NCBI GenBank assembly: GCA_005893295.1
Contig: VBOY01000013.1
Location: forward strand, 1-37,045
Direction: 5' to 3'
From: Candidatus Eiseniibacteriota bacterium
Lineage (GTDB): Bacteria > Eisenbacteria > RBG-16-71-46
Length of the DNA stretch: 37,045 nucleotides
Within the stretch, counting starts at the first letter, position 1. Each line of letters starts with the position of its first letter. A model generated the notes under the pieces. That model was not told the DNA's origin and made no database searches. It saw nothing but the letters and a program-made list of their open reading frames with translations. A program made the position numbers and the translations under genes. Shown piece after piece: positions 1 through 17,185 of this stretch.

Positions 1-1
1 G

Positions 2-352
<351 letters not shown>

Positions 353-368
353 CGGGCGGAGGAACTCG

Positions 369-518
369 ATGCGCGATCAAGTGACCCTGGCCTGCAACGA
401 TTGCAAGCGGCGGAACTACATCACGACCAAGAACAAGCGGCTCCATCCGGATCGCGTCGAGTTTCGAAAGTTCTGTCCTTCGTGCCGCAAGCACACGGCG
501 CACAAGGAAACCCGGTAG
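369..518 (+). CDS. rpmG: 50S ribosomal protein bL33 (zinc form)
   Basis: Small protein of the large ribosomal subunit, 49 residues, the usual length. Two zinc-knuckle pairs are visible: C9/C12 (CNDC) and C36/C39 (CPSC), so this is the Cys-containing, zinc-binding form. The start is the ATG at 369, preceded by GGAGGA at about 358-363; an in-frame ATG further upstream lies inside tuf and would add an unrelated extension. It sits 16 bases after tuf and before tRNA-Trp and secE, a neighbourhood where rpmG is commonly found. Identity is very likely from sequence pattern, length and context. Confidence 0.95.
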   Translation: MRDQVTLACNDCKRRNYITTKNKRLHPDRVEFRKFCPSCRKHTAHKETR

Positions 519-544
519 CTCGAGGCAACAGGAGAACGAGCGAA

Positions 545-676
545 GCCTCTGTTCTCGCGGGAGGCCCAGATGCAAGGAAGCGAGGAGCGACGACCGAGGC
601 GTATCCATCCGGATACGTCGCAGGTCGGAGGGACGAGCTGACGCAGCAGATGGGGCTTTCCGCGAGAACAGAAGGC
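545..676. repeat. Palindromic structured repeat element between rpmG and tRNA-Trp
   Basis: A long imperfect inverted repeat. The outer arm GCCTCTGTTCTCGCGG (545-560) pairs with 660-676 with a single extra base. Inside lie partly complementary segments (562-577 GGCCCAGATGCAAGG-like, 644-659 GCAGCAGATGGGGC-like) and a central 7-bp hairpin CGTATCC-ATCC-GGATACG (600-617). The 3' arm ends at the base before the tRNA. An alternative hairpin, GAGAAC (532-537) with GTTCTC (551-556), would compete with the outer stem. From memory, similar palindromes with these inner motifs are dispersed in some deltaproteobacterial genomes; I could not check. It could be a mobile palindrome (REP/MITE-like) or a processing element of the tRNA precursor. 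I see no ORF in it. Confidence 0.6.
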
Positions 677-754
677 AGGCCTGTAGCTCAGTCCGGCTAG
701 AGCACCGGTCTCCAAAACCGGGAGTCGGGGGTTCAAATCCCTCCAGGCCTGCCA
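677..754 (+). tRNA. trnW: tRNA-Trp (anticodon CCA)
   Basis: A full cloverleaf can be drawn by hand. Acceptor stem AGGCCTG (677-683) pairs with CAGGCCT (744-750), followed by discriminator G and an encoded CCA (752-754). The D stem is GCTC/GAGC, the anticodon stem CCGGT/ACCGG with loop CTCCAAA giving anticodon CCA (Trp), and the T stem GGGGG/CCCTC closes loop TTCAAAT. Length is 78 with CCA. tRNA-Trp between tuf/rpmG and secE is a widespread bacterial arrangement, so transcription is probably shared with its neighbours and the tRNA cut out by RNases. Confidence 0.96.
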
Positions 755-768
755 CCGAGGATCGGGCG

Positions 769-801
769 GGCTCGAGGAGCCAGGGGCGCAGATGGCGCCC
801 C
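769..801 (+). promoter_or_regulatory. Two adjacent hairpins between tRNA-Trp and secE
   Basis: GGCTC-GAG-GAGCC (769-781) is followed directly by GGGGCGC-AGATG-GCGCCCC (783-801), a 7-bp stem. An ATG in the secE frame (792) lies in the loop and stem of the second hairpin, which argues against its use as the secE start. There is no T run, so an ordinary terminator is unlikely. A role in tRNA 3' processing or partial attenuation is inference. Confidence 0.4.
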
Positions 802-830
802 GGCGAGGGGTGACGGGAGACGAGACGGGA

Positions 831-1022
831 ATGGCCTGGACGGAACAGCTTCGAGAGTTCGTGAAGGACGTACGCGTCGAGATCACCAAGGTCAGTTGGC
901 CGTCGCGCACCGAGCTGCGCGATTCGACGGTGGTCGTGATCGCGTCGGTCTTCATGGTCGCGGCGTTCGTGTTCGTGGTGGATCGCGTGCTGAGCTTCGG
1001 CATCGGACTGTTGTTCCGCTAA
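831..1022 (+). CDS. secE: Preprotein translocase subunit SecE
   Basis: Essential small subunit that clamps SecY in the inner-membrane protein channel. 63 residues: an amphipathic N-terminal helix, the conserved turn ITKVSWPSRTEL (about residues 18-29), then one transmembrane segment (about 34-58, VVVIASVFMVAAFVFVV). This is the short single-span form found in most bacteria. I choose ATG 831, preceded by a GGGAGA-type site; the in-frame ATG at 792 would add 13 non-conserved residues and lies in a hairpin. secE-nusG next to rplK is the standard order. Its partner secY is encoded at 26236-27555. Confidence 0.92.
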   Translation: MAWTEQLREFVKDVRVEITKVSWPSRTELRDSTVVVIASVFMVAAFVFVVDRVLSFGIGLLFR

Positions 1023-1078
1023 GGATCGACGCACGCGGCGGCGGGGGCGCGCGAACTCACATGTCAAGGAACGAAGTC

Positions 1079-1609
1079 ATGGAAAAGCGGTGGTACGTGA
1101 TCCACACCTATTCGGGTCACGAGAACAAGGTCAAGACGAACCTCGAGAAAGCCATTCACGCGGCCGGCCTGGAAGAGTGCTTCGGCCAGATTCTCGTGGC
1201 GACCGAGGACTTCGCGGAGATGAAGGATGGCAAGCGAAAGATCTCCAAACGGAAGACGTTTCCCTCGTACGTGATGATCGAGATGGAGCTGAACAACGAG
1301 ACGCGCCACCTGGTCCAGAACGTTCCCGGGGTGACGCGCTTCATCGGGTCGGGCCAGAGCGCGATCGCGCTCAAGGAGAGCGAAGTTCGACGGATCTTAG
1401 GACAGATGGAGGCCACCAAGACCAAGCCGGTACCGAGCGTCGCGTTCCGGATCGGAGATCACGTGCGGGTCGTGGATGGTCCGTTCAGCGCGTTTTCAGG
1501 AGTCGTGGACGAGGTCAACAACGAGCGCGGCAAGGTGAAGGTGATGGTGAGCATCTTCGGCCGAGCCACCCCCGTGGAGTTGGATTTCCTTCAAGTGCAG
1601 CCCGTCTGA
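1079..1609 (+). CDS. nusG: Transcription termination/antitermination factor NusG
   Basis: NusG binds the clamp of RNA polymerase, raises processivity and links it to Rho or the ribosome. 176 residues, normal length. The NGN domain opens with KRWYVIHTYSGHENKVK and contains the FPSYVMIEM strand (about 61-69) and NVPGVTRFIG (81-90). A C-terminal KOW domain spans about 122-170 (FRIGDHVRVVDGPFSAFSG). ATG 1079 has AAGGA 8 bases upstream; ATG 1061 would add six residues and has a weaker site. It lies 56 bases after secE. A GC-rich spacer of 69 bases, able to form hairpins, separates it from rplK. Confidence 0.96.
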   Translation: MEKRWYVIHTYSGHENKVKTNLEKAIHAAGLEECFGQILVATEDFAEMKDGKRKISKRKTFPSYVMIEMELNNETRHLVQNVPGVTRFIGSGQSAIALKESEVRRILGQMEATKTKPVPSVAFRIGDHVRVVDGPFSAFSGVVDEVNNERGKVKVMVSIFGRATPVELDFLQVQPV

Positions 1610-1678
1610 ACCGGGCGGGCCGCGGCCGGCCCGGCCGGCGGTGCGGCGAAACGGTTCGTAGCTGGAGGAGTCGTCGCG

Positions 1679-2104
1679 ATGGCGAAGCCGATTCAAGCGG
1701 TCGTCAAGCTGCAGTGCAACGCGGGGAACGCCACGCCGGCGCCTCCCGTGGGCCCGGCGCTGGGCCAGCACGGCATCAACATCATGGAGTTCTGCAAGCA
1801 GTTCAACGCCCGCACGCAAGGGCAGGCCGGGCTGGTGATCCCGGTCGTCATCACGATCTACAACGATCGCTCGTTCACATTCATCACGAAGACGCCGCCG
1901 GCTGCGGTTCTTCTCAAGCGTGCAGCGGGCCTGGCGAAGGGTTCCGGCGTGCCGAACCGGACCAAAGTCGGCACGGTCAATCGCGGCCAGGTCCGGGAGA
2001 TCGCCGAGCTCAAAGCGCCCGATTTGAATTCCGCCACGGTCGAGGCGGCCGAGCGGATGGTCATGGGCACCGCCCGCAGCATGGGAATCGAGATCGCCGA
2101 CTAG
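1679..2104 (+). CDS. rplK: 50S ribosomal protein uL11
   Basis: uL11 forms the base of the L7/L12 stalk on 23S rRNA and takes part in factor GTPase activation and the stringent response. 141 residues, the usual length. The N-terminal domain has the proline-rich switch [19 protein letters not shown] (about 21-39); the C-terminal rRNA-binding domain ends with RSMGIEI. The ATG is preceded by GGAGGAG at a good distance. In many bacteria the rplKA unit is repressed by L1 binding the leader; no clear L1 site was recognised in the 1610-1678 leader, although it is very GC-rich and foldable. Confidence 0.97.
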   Translation: MAKPIQAVVKLQCNAGNATPAPPVGPALGQHGINIMEFCKQFNARTQGQAGLVIPVVITIYNDRSFTFITKTPPAAVLLKRAAGLAKGSGVPNRTKVGTVNRGQVREIAELKAPDLNSATVEAAERMVMGTARSMGIEIAD

Positions 2105-2120
2105 GAAGGGAAGGAGACGA

Positions 2121-2289
2121 ATGGTTCGCCTGGAAAAAGAAGACGCCGAGGTACGAGATCGTGCGCGAGCGCGTCGCTCGAGCTCCGGGAGCCAGCATCA
2201 ACGATTTCATCGAAACGCTGGAGTGGGTGGTCCGGGAGGGGTACGCGACCGAAGCCGAGCTCGACGCGGTCGAGGAGGAGGCGAGCTAG
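2121..2289 (+). CDS. Small unrecognised ORF between rplK and rplA, apparently split by a frame change
   Basis: I do not recognise a family. ATG 2121 has an excellent site (AAGGAGA) but its frame soon turns into Arg/Ser/Gly-rich noise. The +1 frame reads a convincing acidic, helical peptide (RYEIVRERVARAPG, then SINDFIETLEWVV, then EELDAVEEE-like acidic codons) to TAG 2287-2289. Removing one A from the A5 run at about 2134-2138 joins ATG 2121 to that frame and gives a 55-codon ORF (54-55 residues) beginning MVRLEKKTPRYEIV. Alternatives are a 42-residue protein from GTG 2161, which has GAGG upstream, or programmed frameshifting at the A-rich stretch. It lies inside the rplK-rplA transcript. Coding signal moderate, function unknown. 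Confidence 0.42.
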
Positions 2290-2348
2290 TCGCGCGGGAG
2301 CGGTCGGGATGACGCTCTCGGTTCCCCGCCGTCCACCGTTGCGTGGGA

Positions 2349-2367
2349 GTGACGGTTCGACCGTCAC
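2349..2367 (+). promoter_or_regulatory. Hairpin just upstream of rplA
   Basis: GTGACGGT-TCG-ACCGTCAC forms a perfect 8-bp stem with a 3-nt loop, ending about 13 bases before the rplA ribosome-binding site. No T run follows. In this operon type L1 controls its own mRNA, so a local control or mRNA-processing role is possible, but I did not recognise the rRNA-like L1 target. Structure seen; role inferred. Confidence 0.4.
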
Positions 2368-2387
2368 GCTCGAACCACGGAGGAGCC

Positions 2388-3095
2388 ATGAAGCACGGGA
2401 AGAAGTATCGCGCATCGGCGGACCTGGCCCTTAAGGCCGGGTTGGTGCAAGACCTGGTGCAGGCCATCAAGCTGGTCAAGCAAACCGCGTGCGCGAAGTT
2501 CGACGAAACGATCGTCGTTTCGTCCCACCTCGGAGTGGACCCGCGGCATTCGGATCAGCTCGTGCGAGGCACCGTGATACTGCCGCACGGCACCGGAAAG
2601 AGCCTTCGCGTGCTGGTGTTGTGCAAGGGCGAGAAGGACAAGGAAGCGCGAGCCGCCGGCGCGGATCATGTGGGCGCCGAAGACTACGTGAAGAAGATCC
2701 AGGATGGGTGGCTCGAGGTGGATGCGATCGTCGCCACGCCGGACATGATGGGAGAGGTCGGCAAGCTCGGGCGCGTGCTGGGTCCGCGTGGGCTGATGCC
2801 CAACCCGAAGAGCGGCACGGTGACCTTCGACGTCTCCAAGGCGGTCAAGGAGCTCAAGGCGGGCAAGATCGAGTTCCGCGTGGACAAGGGCTCGAACGTC
2901 CACGCGCCGGTCGGCAAGGCGTCGTTCAGCGAGGAAAAGCTGGTGGAGAACGCCGCCACGTTCCTGCGCGAGTTGCTCCGCGCCCGGCCACAGGCGGCCA
3001 AAGGGCAGTACATCAAGTCGCTGACATTGAGCGCGACCATGGGGCCGGGGATCACGCTCGATCCGGCGGCGGTCGCCTCGAGCTTGAACCGATAG
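2388..3095 (+). CDS. rplA: 50S ribosomal protein uL1
   Basis: uL1 builds the mobile L1 stalk that helps move deacylated tRNA out of the E site, and in many bacteria represses translation of its own operon. 235 residues, normal length. Characteristic segments are [25 protein letters not shown] (split over residues about 36-60), [20 protein letters not shown] and the C-terminal block with [12 protein letters not shown]. Start ATG 2388 has GGAGGAG six bases upstream; an in-frame ATG at 2343 would add 15 residues that include the hairpin. It follows rplK after a spacer holding the small ORF and leads into rplJ with a 10-base gap. Confidence 0.97.
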   Translation: MKHGKKYRASADLALKAGLVQDLVQAIKLVKQTACAKFDETIVVSSHLGVDPRHSDQLVRGTVILPHGTGKSLRVLVLCKGEKDKEARAAGADHVGAEDYVKKIQDGWLEVDAIVATPDMMGEVGKLGRVLGPRGLMPNPKSGTVTFDVSKAVKELKAGKIEFRVDKGSNVHAPVGKASFSEEKLVENAATFLRELLRARPQAAKGQYIKSLTLSATMGPGITLDPAAVASSLNR

Positions 3096-3105
3096 GAGAA
3101 CCGCG

Positions 3106-3630
3106 ATGCCGACACCCAAGAAGGAGGAGATCCTCAGGGACACGAGCGAGCGGATTCGCGACGCGCAGGGGTTCTACCTGGCGGATTTCAGCGGGATGAG
3201 CGTGGAGAAGCTCTCGCTGCTGCGCCGCGCCTGCCGCGAACAGGAGGTGCAGTTCCGGGTGATCAAGAACACGTTGCTCAAGCGCGCGTTCAATGCCCGC
3301 GGGATCACCGAGCTCGACCCGCATCTGGCGGGCCCGACGGGCCTGGTCTTCAGCCCGGTGAGCGAGGTGGCGCCAGCGAAGATCCTCGCGGACTTCGCCA
3401 AGCAACACGAGCGGCCACGCATCAAGGCGGCGGTCGTGCATGGGCGCTTGTTCGACGAGAAGGCGGTGGCGGTGCTGGCGATGCTGCCGAGCCGCGAGGT
3501 GCTGATGAGCCAGCTGCTGAGCACGATGATCGCGCCGTTGACCCAGTTCTTGGGGGCGATCGACGCGACCCTGCGGCTGCCGGCGGTGATGGCGGAGGTC
3601 CTGGAGCGAGAAAAGAGCAAGGCGAGCTGA
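3106..3630 (+). CDS. rplJ: 50S ribosomal protein uL10
   Basis: uL10 anchors L7/L12 dimers to the ribosome. 174 residues. The N-terminal rRNA-binding domain shows [18 protein letters not shown] and the [11 protein letters not shown] motif; the C-terminal part (about 128-174) is the helical platform that binds L7/L12 dimers. ATG 3106 has GGAG upstream. It starts only 10 bases after rplA, so the long leader with an L10-L12 binding site known upstream of rplJ in E. coli is absent here; if autoregulation exists it must act elsewhere. Confidence 0.97.
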   Translation: MPTPKKEEILRDTSERIRDAQGFYLADFSGMSVEKLSLLRRACREQEVQFRVIKNTLLKRAFNARGITELDPHLAGPTGLVFSPVSEVAPAKILADFAKQHERPRIKAAVVHGRLFDEKAVAVLAMLPSREVLMSQLLSTMIAPLTQFLGAIDATLRLPAVMAEVLEREKSKAS

Positions 3631-3699
3631 ATTCCCCTCGGGCGCGATCCCGGGTGCGATGTGAGAAAAGCCAGTCCCTCAAGCAAGGAGAAACGTGAC

Positions 3700-4083
3700 A
3701 TGTCGACCACGATCGACCAGGTGCTCGACCTCATCGGCAACATGACGGTGCTCGAGCTGGCGGAGCTGAAGAAGAAGTACGAAGACAAGTTCGGCGTGAC
3801 CGCCGCGGCACCGATGATGGCGATGCCCATGGGTGGGGCGGGCGGCGGCGCTGCGGCAGTGGTCGAGGAGCAGACCGAGTTCGACCTCGTGCTCATGAGC
3901 GCCGGCGACAAGAAGATCCAGGTCATCAAGGTCGTGCGCGAGTTGACGGGGCTCGGCCTCAAGGAGGCGAAGGATCTGGTGGACGGAGCACCCAAGACCG
4001 TCAAGGAGAAGGTGAGCAAGACCGAGGCCGCCGAGATGAAGGCGAAGCTGGACGAGCAGGGCGCCACTGTCGAGATCAGGTAG
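3700..4083 (+). CDS. rplL: 50S ribosomal protein bL12 (L7/L12)
   Basis: Flexible stalk protein that recruits translational GTPases (EF-Tu, EF-G, IF-2). 127 residues. The N-terminal dimerisation helices ([19 protein letters not shown]) are followed by a hinge that is Met/Gly/Ala-rich ([16 protein letters not shown]) and by the conserved globular domain with [23 protein letters not shown] 3700 has AAGGAGAA upstream; the in-frame start at 3661 would add 13 unconserved residues. It is paired with rplJ as usual and precedes rpoB by 151 bases. Confidence 0.97.
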   Translation: MSTTIDQVLDLIGNMTVLELAELKKKYEDKFGVTAAAPMMAMPMGGAGGGAAAVVEEQTEFDLVLMSAGDKKIQVIKVVRELTGLGLKEAKDLVDGAPKTVKEKVSKTEAAEMKAKLDEQGATVEIR

Positions 4084-4094
4084 CCCTGTGTCCT

Positions 4095-4191
4095 GGTCGG
4101 GCGTGCGCACGCGACCGGTGCGTCGTGGTTGGTGCCCGACCTCACCGGAGTTTCCGGCCCGCATGAGTCCGTCACTGGGCGCTCACGCGCC
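4095..4191 (+). promoter_or_regulatory. Structured rplL-rpoB spacer (three hairpins)
   Basis: The 151-base gap (4084-4234) can form a long-range stem GGTCGGGC (4095-4102)/GCCCGACC (4134-4141), then CCGGA-GTT-TCCGG (4145-4157) and GGCGC-TCAC-GCGCC (4178-4191). In E. coli the equivalent gap holds a partial terminator and an RNase III site that set the ratio of ribosomal protein to polymerase. A similar role here is inferred from position and fold. I saw no convincing promoter in the gap. Confidence 0.45.
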
Positions 4192-4234
4192 TGGAGAGCA
4201 CCTGCTTCCCCACGGGAGAAAGGTCGGGTAGGCC

Positions 4235-8104
<3,870 letters not shown>

Positions 8105-8123
8105 AACGCTTCGTCCTCGGTGA

Positions 8124-8151
8124 CGCCTGCGGACCGATCGGCCCGCGGGCG
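8124..8151 (+). promoter_or_regulatory. Hairpin directly upstream of the rpoC ribosome-binding site
   Basis: CGCCTGCGG (8124-8132) pairs over nine positions (one G-U) with CCGCGGGCG (8143-8151); the loop contains the palindrome CCGATCGG. It ends 2-3 bases before AAGGAG of rpoC. It may tune rpoC translation or protect a processed 5' end. Structure seen, function inferred. Confidence 0.42.
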
Positions 8152-8165
8152 ATAAGGAGAACGGA

Positions 8166-12376
<4,211 letters not shown>

Positions 12377-12380
<4 letters not shown>

Positions 12381-12405
12381 CAGGACAAAACACGATCCAT
12401 ACATT
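12377..12405 (+). promoter_or_regulatory. Sigma70-type promoter of the str block
   Basis: A perfect -35 TTGACA (12377-12382), exactly 17 bases, then TACATT (12400-12405; four of six match TATAAT). The -35 contains the rpoC stop codon. It lies 100 bases upstream of the rpsL start, leaving a leader of about 92 bases. Overlap with the end of rpoC suggests that rpsL and downstream genes can be transcribed independently of rpoBC. It is the best promoter match I saw in the window. Confidence 0.6.
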
Positions 12406-12504
12406 CCTGGGTCCGCGCGGCGACGGTGCGTGTCTTTCCTTCGCGGATACCGTGGCCTACCTGACCGCGCAAGCCCTTGTTCGACTCAGGCTTGGAGGAT
12501 TTCT

Positions 12505-12873
<369 letters not shown>

Positions 12874-12895
12874 CAAGGTCGGGAGAGCTCGACGC

Positions 12896-13366
12896 ATGCC
12901 TCGCAAAGGAAGCGTTCCACGGCGCGAAGTGCCGGGGGATCCGAAGTACGACAACGTGCTCGTGACGCGTTTCGTCAGCGCGCTCATGGGGCGTGGCAAG
13001 CGTTCCCTGGCCGAAGGCCAGTTCTACAAGGCGATGGGCATGCTCGAGCAGAAGACCGGCCAGGACGCCATGACGGTGCTCAAGCAGGCCATGAACAACG
13101 TGAAGCCGGTGCTGGAGGTGAAGTCGCGGCGCGTCGGAGGGGCCAACTATCAAGTCCCGGTCGAAGTGAGGCCGGACCGGCGCAACGCGCTCGCGATTCG
13201 CTGGCTGATCATCTTCGCGCGCCAACGCAACGACCACTCGTTCACCGACAAGTTCGCCGCCGAGGTCCTGGCGGCCTCGCGCAACGAGGGGGGCGCCGTC
13301 AAGAAGCGCGAAGACACGCACAAGATGGCGGAGGCCAACAAGGCCTTCGCGCACTATCGCTGGTAA
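12896..13366 (+). CDS. rpsG: 30S ribosomal protein uS7
   Basis: Primary 16S rRNA-binding protein that organises the 3' major domain (head). 156 residues, normal length. Start block MPRKGSVPRREVPGDPKY, then VLEVKSRRVGGANYQVPVEV and the C-terminal KREDTHKMAEANKAFAHYRW. In E. coli S7 represses the str mRNA by binding between rpsL and rpsG; here that gap is only 22 bases, so a comparable site would have to lie elsewhere, for example in the longer rpsG-fusA spacer. Confidence 0.97.
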   Translation: MPRKGSVPRREVPGDPKYDNVLVTRFVSALMGRGKRSLAEGQFYKAMGMLEQKTGQDAMTVLKQAMNNVKPVLEVKSRRVGGANYQVPVEVRPDRRNALAIRWLIIFARQRNDHSFTDKFAAEVLAASRNEGGAVKKREDTHKMAEANKAFAHYRW

Positions 13367-13439
13367 CCCGTTCGCGGGGAAGGCCGGCCTGTGGCCGGCC
13401 TGGGTCGAGAAGGCACGTCTCGTGGGTGCCGACTCGACC
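13367..13439 (+). promoter_or_regulatory. Hairpin cluster in the rpsG-fusA spacer
   Basis: The 173-base spacer (13367-13539) starts right after the rpsG stop with CCCG-TTCG-CGGG (13367-13378), then a perfect 9-bp stem AGGCCGGCC-TGT-GGCCGGCCT (13381-13401), then GGTCGAG/CTCGACC (13403-13409 with 13433-13439) enclosing GGCAC/GTGCC. No T run follows, so read-through into fusA is expected. The remainder to fusA holds only a weak GTGGT/ACCAC stem. Possible roles are mRNA processing, partial termination or protein-mediated control. Confidence 0.45.
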
Positions 13440-13539
13440 TGAAGTTCGCGTACGGCCCGACGCTTCATCACCGCTTTCTCGAGACGGAAAGGCAGGTGGT
13501 GCTATCGCGGTCCCAGACCACTAGAGGATAGGAACGCCG

Positions 13540-15618
13540 ATGTCCCGGCAGACTGCGCTCGACAAATATCGCAACATTGGGATCATGGCCCATATCGACG
13601 CCGGCAAGACCACCTTGACCGAGCGGATCCTCTTTTATACCGGCCGGATCCACCGGGTCGGCGAGGTGCACGAAGGCTCCGCCACGATGGACTGGATGGA
13701 GCAAGAGCGCGAACGCGGCATCACGATCACTTCGGCCGCCACCACCTGCCAGTGGCGGGATCACCGGATCAACATCATCGACACGCCCGGACACGTCGAC
13801 TTCACCGCCGAGGTCGAGCGCAGCCTGCGCGTGCTCGATGGGGCCGTCGCGGTGTTTTGCGCCGTGGGCGGTGTCGAGCCGCAGTCCGAGACGGTGTGGC
13901 GCCAGGCCGACAAGTACAACGTCCCGCGCATCGCGTTCGTGAACAAGATGGATCGCGTCGGGGCCGATTTCGACAATGTCATCGCCATGATGAAGGAACG
14001 GCTGGGGGCCCGGCCGGTGCCGATCCACGTGCCGATCGTGATGGCCGAGCAGTTCCAGGGGGCGATCGACCTGATCGAGATGAAGGCGATCACCTATCAC
14101 GAAGAGAGTCAGGGCACGACCTTCGACGTCCATGACATTCCGCGCGACCTCGCCCGCACCGCCGCCGAAAAGCGCCATCAGTTGCTGGAGAGCATCGCGG
14201 AGTGCGACGAGCAGCTGCTCGACGACTACCTGCACGAGAAGCCGTACGGCGCGGAAGACCTGCGGCGGGCGCTGCGCAACGGCACCATCCAGGGCAAGAT
14301 CACCCCGGTCCTGTGCGGCTCGGCGTTCAAGAACAAGGGCGTGCAGCCTCTGCTGGACGCGGTGGTGGATCTCCTCCCTTCGCCGGTCGACATTCCGCCG
14401 ATTCAAGGTCAGGAGCTCAAGACCTTCCAGCACGTTACGCGCAAGCCGGCGGACGACGAGCCGTTCGCGGCGCTGGCCTTCAAGATCATGACCGACCCCT
14501 ACGTCGGCAAGCTCACCTTCTTCCGCGTCTACTCGGGCACGGTCAAGACGGGGGACTCCATCTTGAATTCGGCCACCGGACGAACCGAGCGCATCGGACG
14601 TCTGGTGCAGATGCACGCGAACAAACGCGAGGAGACGAGCGAGGTGTTCGCGGGCGATATCGCGGCCGGAATCGGCTTCAAGAAGGTCACCACGGGCACG
14701 ACGTTGTGCGACCCGGAGTATCCGATCGCGCTCGAGGCCATGCATTTCCCCGAGCCGGTCGTCGACGTGGCCATCGAGCCCAAGTCGAAGGCCGACGAGG
14801 AGAAGATGGCGACTGCGCTCCAGCGCTTGTCGGACGAAGATCCGACCTTCCGCGTACGCACCGAAGAGGAGACCGGTCAAACCGTGATCTCGGGGATGGG
14901 CGAGCTGCACTTGGAGATCTTGGTCGATCGCATGCTGCGCGAATTCGGCGTCCAGGCGAACGTCGGCAAGCCGCAGGTGGCCTATCGCGAGACGATCACC
15001 GTGAGCGCGGTTCACCGCGCCCGTTTCGTGCGCCAGACCGGTGGCAAGGGGATGTTCGCCGACGTCACGTTGCGCGTCGACCCGCAGGAGCCGGGGCAGG
15101 GCTTCTCGTTCGAGAGCGAGATCGTCGGCGGGTCGATCCCGAAGGAGTTCATCCCGGCGATCGAGAAGGGCGTCGAAGAGGCGATGAAGAACGGCGTCGT
15201 GGCCGGCTATCCGATGGTGGACATCAAGGTGACCTGCGAGGACGGCTCGTACCACGAAGTGGATTCGTCCGAGATGGCGTTCAAGATCGCGGGCTCGATG
15301 GCGTTCAAGGAGGCTTGCCGCAAGGCCAAGCCGCGCTTGCTCGAGCCGATCTTCGACGTCGAAGTCGTGGTGCCCGAGGAATACATGGGCGACATCATCG
15401 GCGATCTGTCGGCCCGCCGTGGTCGTATCGGCGGCATGTTCATTCGCTCCGACGCCCGCGTCATCGCGGCCTCGGTGCCGCTGTCCGAGATGTTCGGGTA
15501 CGCCACCCGCATGCGCTCGATCTCGCAGGGGCGAGCCATCTATTCGATGCAGTTCTCGCGCTACGAAACGCTGCCTCAGGCCGTCGCCGAGGAGATCGTG
15601 GCCAAGGTGAAGGGTTGA
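13540..15618 (+). CDS. fusA: Elongation factor G
   Basis: GTPase that drives translocation and, with RRF, ribosome recycling. 692 residues, normal length. G1 AHIDAGKTT (17-25, K23), G2 [10 protein letters not shown]3 DTPGH (81-85), G4 NKMD (135-138). Domain IV shows VAYRETI and [21 protein letters not shown]; domain V has [15 protein letters not shown]. Start ATG 13540 has GGATAGGA upstream. It sits between rpsG and tuf as in the str operon. Nothing suggests the specialised EF-G2 paralogue: motifs and neighbours are those of the housekeeping factor. Confidence 0.97.
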   Translation: MSRQTALDKYRNIGIMAHIDAGKTTLTERILFYTGRIHRVGEVHEGSATMDWMEQERERGITITSAATTCQWRDHRINIIDTPGHVDFTAEVERSLRVLDGAVAVFCAVGGVEPQSETVWRQADKYNVPRIAFVNKMDRVGADFDNVIAMMKERLGARPVPIHVPIVMAEQFQGAIDLIEMKAITYHEESQGTTFDVHDIPRDLARTAAEKRHQLLESIAECDEQLLDDYLHEKPYGAEDLRRALRNGTIQGKITPVLCGSAFKNKGVQPLLDAVVDLLPSPVDIPPIQGQELKTFQHVTRKPADDEPFAALAFKIMTDPYVGKLTFFRVYSGTVKTGDSILNSATGRTERIGRLVQMHANKREETSEVFAGDIAAGIGFKKVTTGTTLCDPEYPIALEAMHFPEPVVDVAIEPKSKADEEKMATALQRLSDEDPTFRVRTEEETGQTVISGMGELHLEILVDRMLREFGVQANVGKPQVAYRETITVSAVHRARFVRQTGGKGMFADVTLRVDPQEPGQGFSFESEIVGGSIPKEFIPAIEKGVEEAMKNGVVAGYPMVDIKVTCEDGSYHEVDSSEMAFKIAGSMAFKEACRKAKPRLLEPIFDVEVVVPEEYMGDIIGDLSARRGRIGGMFIRSDARVIAASVPLSEMFGYATRMRSISQGRAIYSMQFSRYETLPQAVAEEIVAKVKG

Positions 15619-15699
15619 CACGAGCGGTGGAGGTCGTGGACCGCGAGCGCGGCCGTGACTTGCCGAGTCCAGACAGTCGTCGAGCACGGAGGTTGTCGC

Positions 15700-16869
<1,170 letters not shown>

Positions 16870-16879
16870 AGAGCGCACG

Positions 16880-17185
16880 ATGCTGCAAAAGATCCGAATC
16901 AAGCTGAAGTCCTACGATCACGCGACGTTGGATCAATCCGCGTCCGAGATCGTGCGCACCGCCCGTCGCACGGGCGCCGAGACCTCGGGGCCGGTGCCAC
17001 TGCCGACGAAGAAGACGATCTACACCGTGCTGCGCAGCCCGCACGTGGACAAGAAGTCGCGGGAGCAGTTCGAGATTCGCATTCACAAGCGCCTGATCGA
17101 CATCACCCGCTCCACCGCGCAGACCATGGAGGCGTTGGAGAAGCTCGACATTCCTGCTGGGGTGGATATCGAGATCAAGACATGA
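16880..17185 (+). CDS. rpsJ: 30S ribosomal protein uS10
   Basis: Head protein of the small subunit and, as NusE, a partner of NusG/NusB in antitermination. 101 residues. Shows [37 protein letters not shown] and [17 protein letters not shown]. The ATG comes 10 bases after the tuf stop, with only a short purine stretch as ribosome-binding site, suggesting coupling to tuf. The frame is open upstream into tuf, but the family starts here. Its stop overlaps the rplC start by four bases. Confidence 0.96.
   Translation: MLQKIRIKLKSYDHATLDQSASEIVRTARRTGAETSGPVPLPTKKTIYTVLRSPHVDKKSREQFEIRIHKRLIDITRSTAQTMEALEKLDIPAGVDIEIKT

Noticed and set aside
15655-15699. Upstream start for tuf copy 2 adding 15 residues
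   Set aside because: The added residues are not conserved in EF-Tu, and ATG 15700 has a GGAGG site and the canonical [12 protein letters not shown] start.
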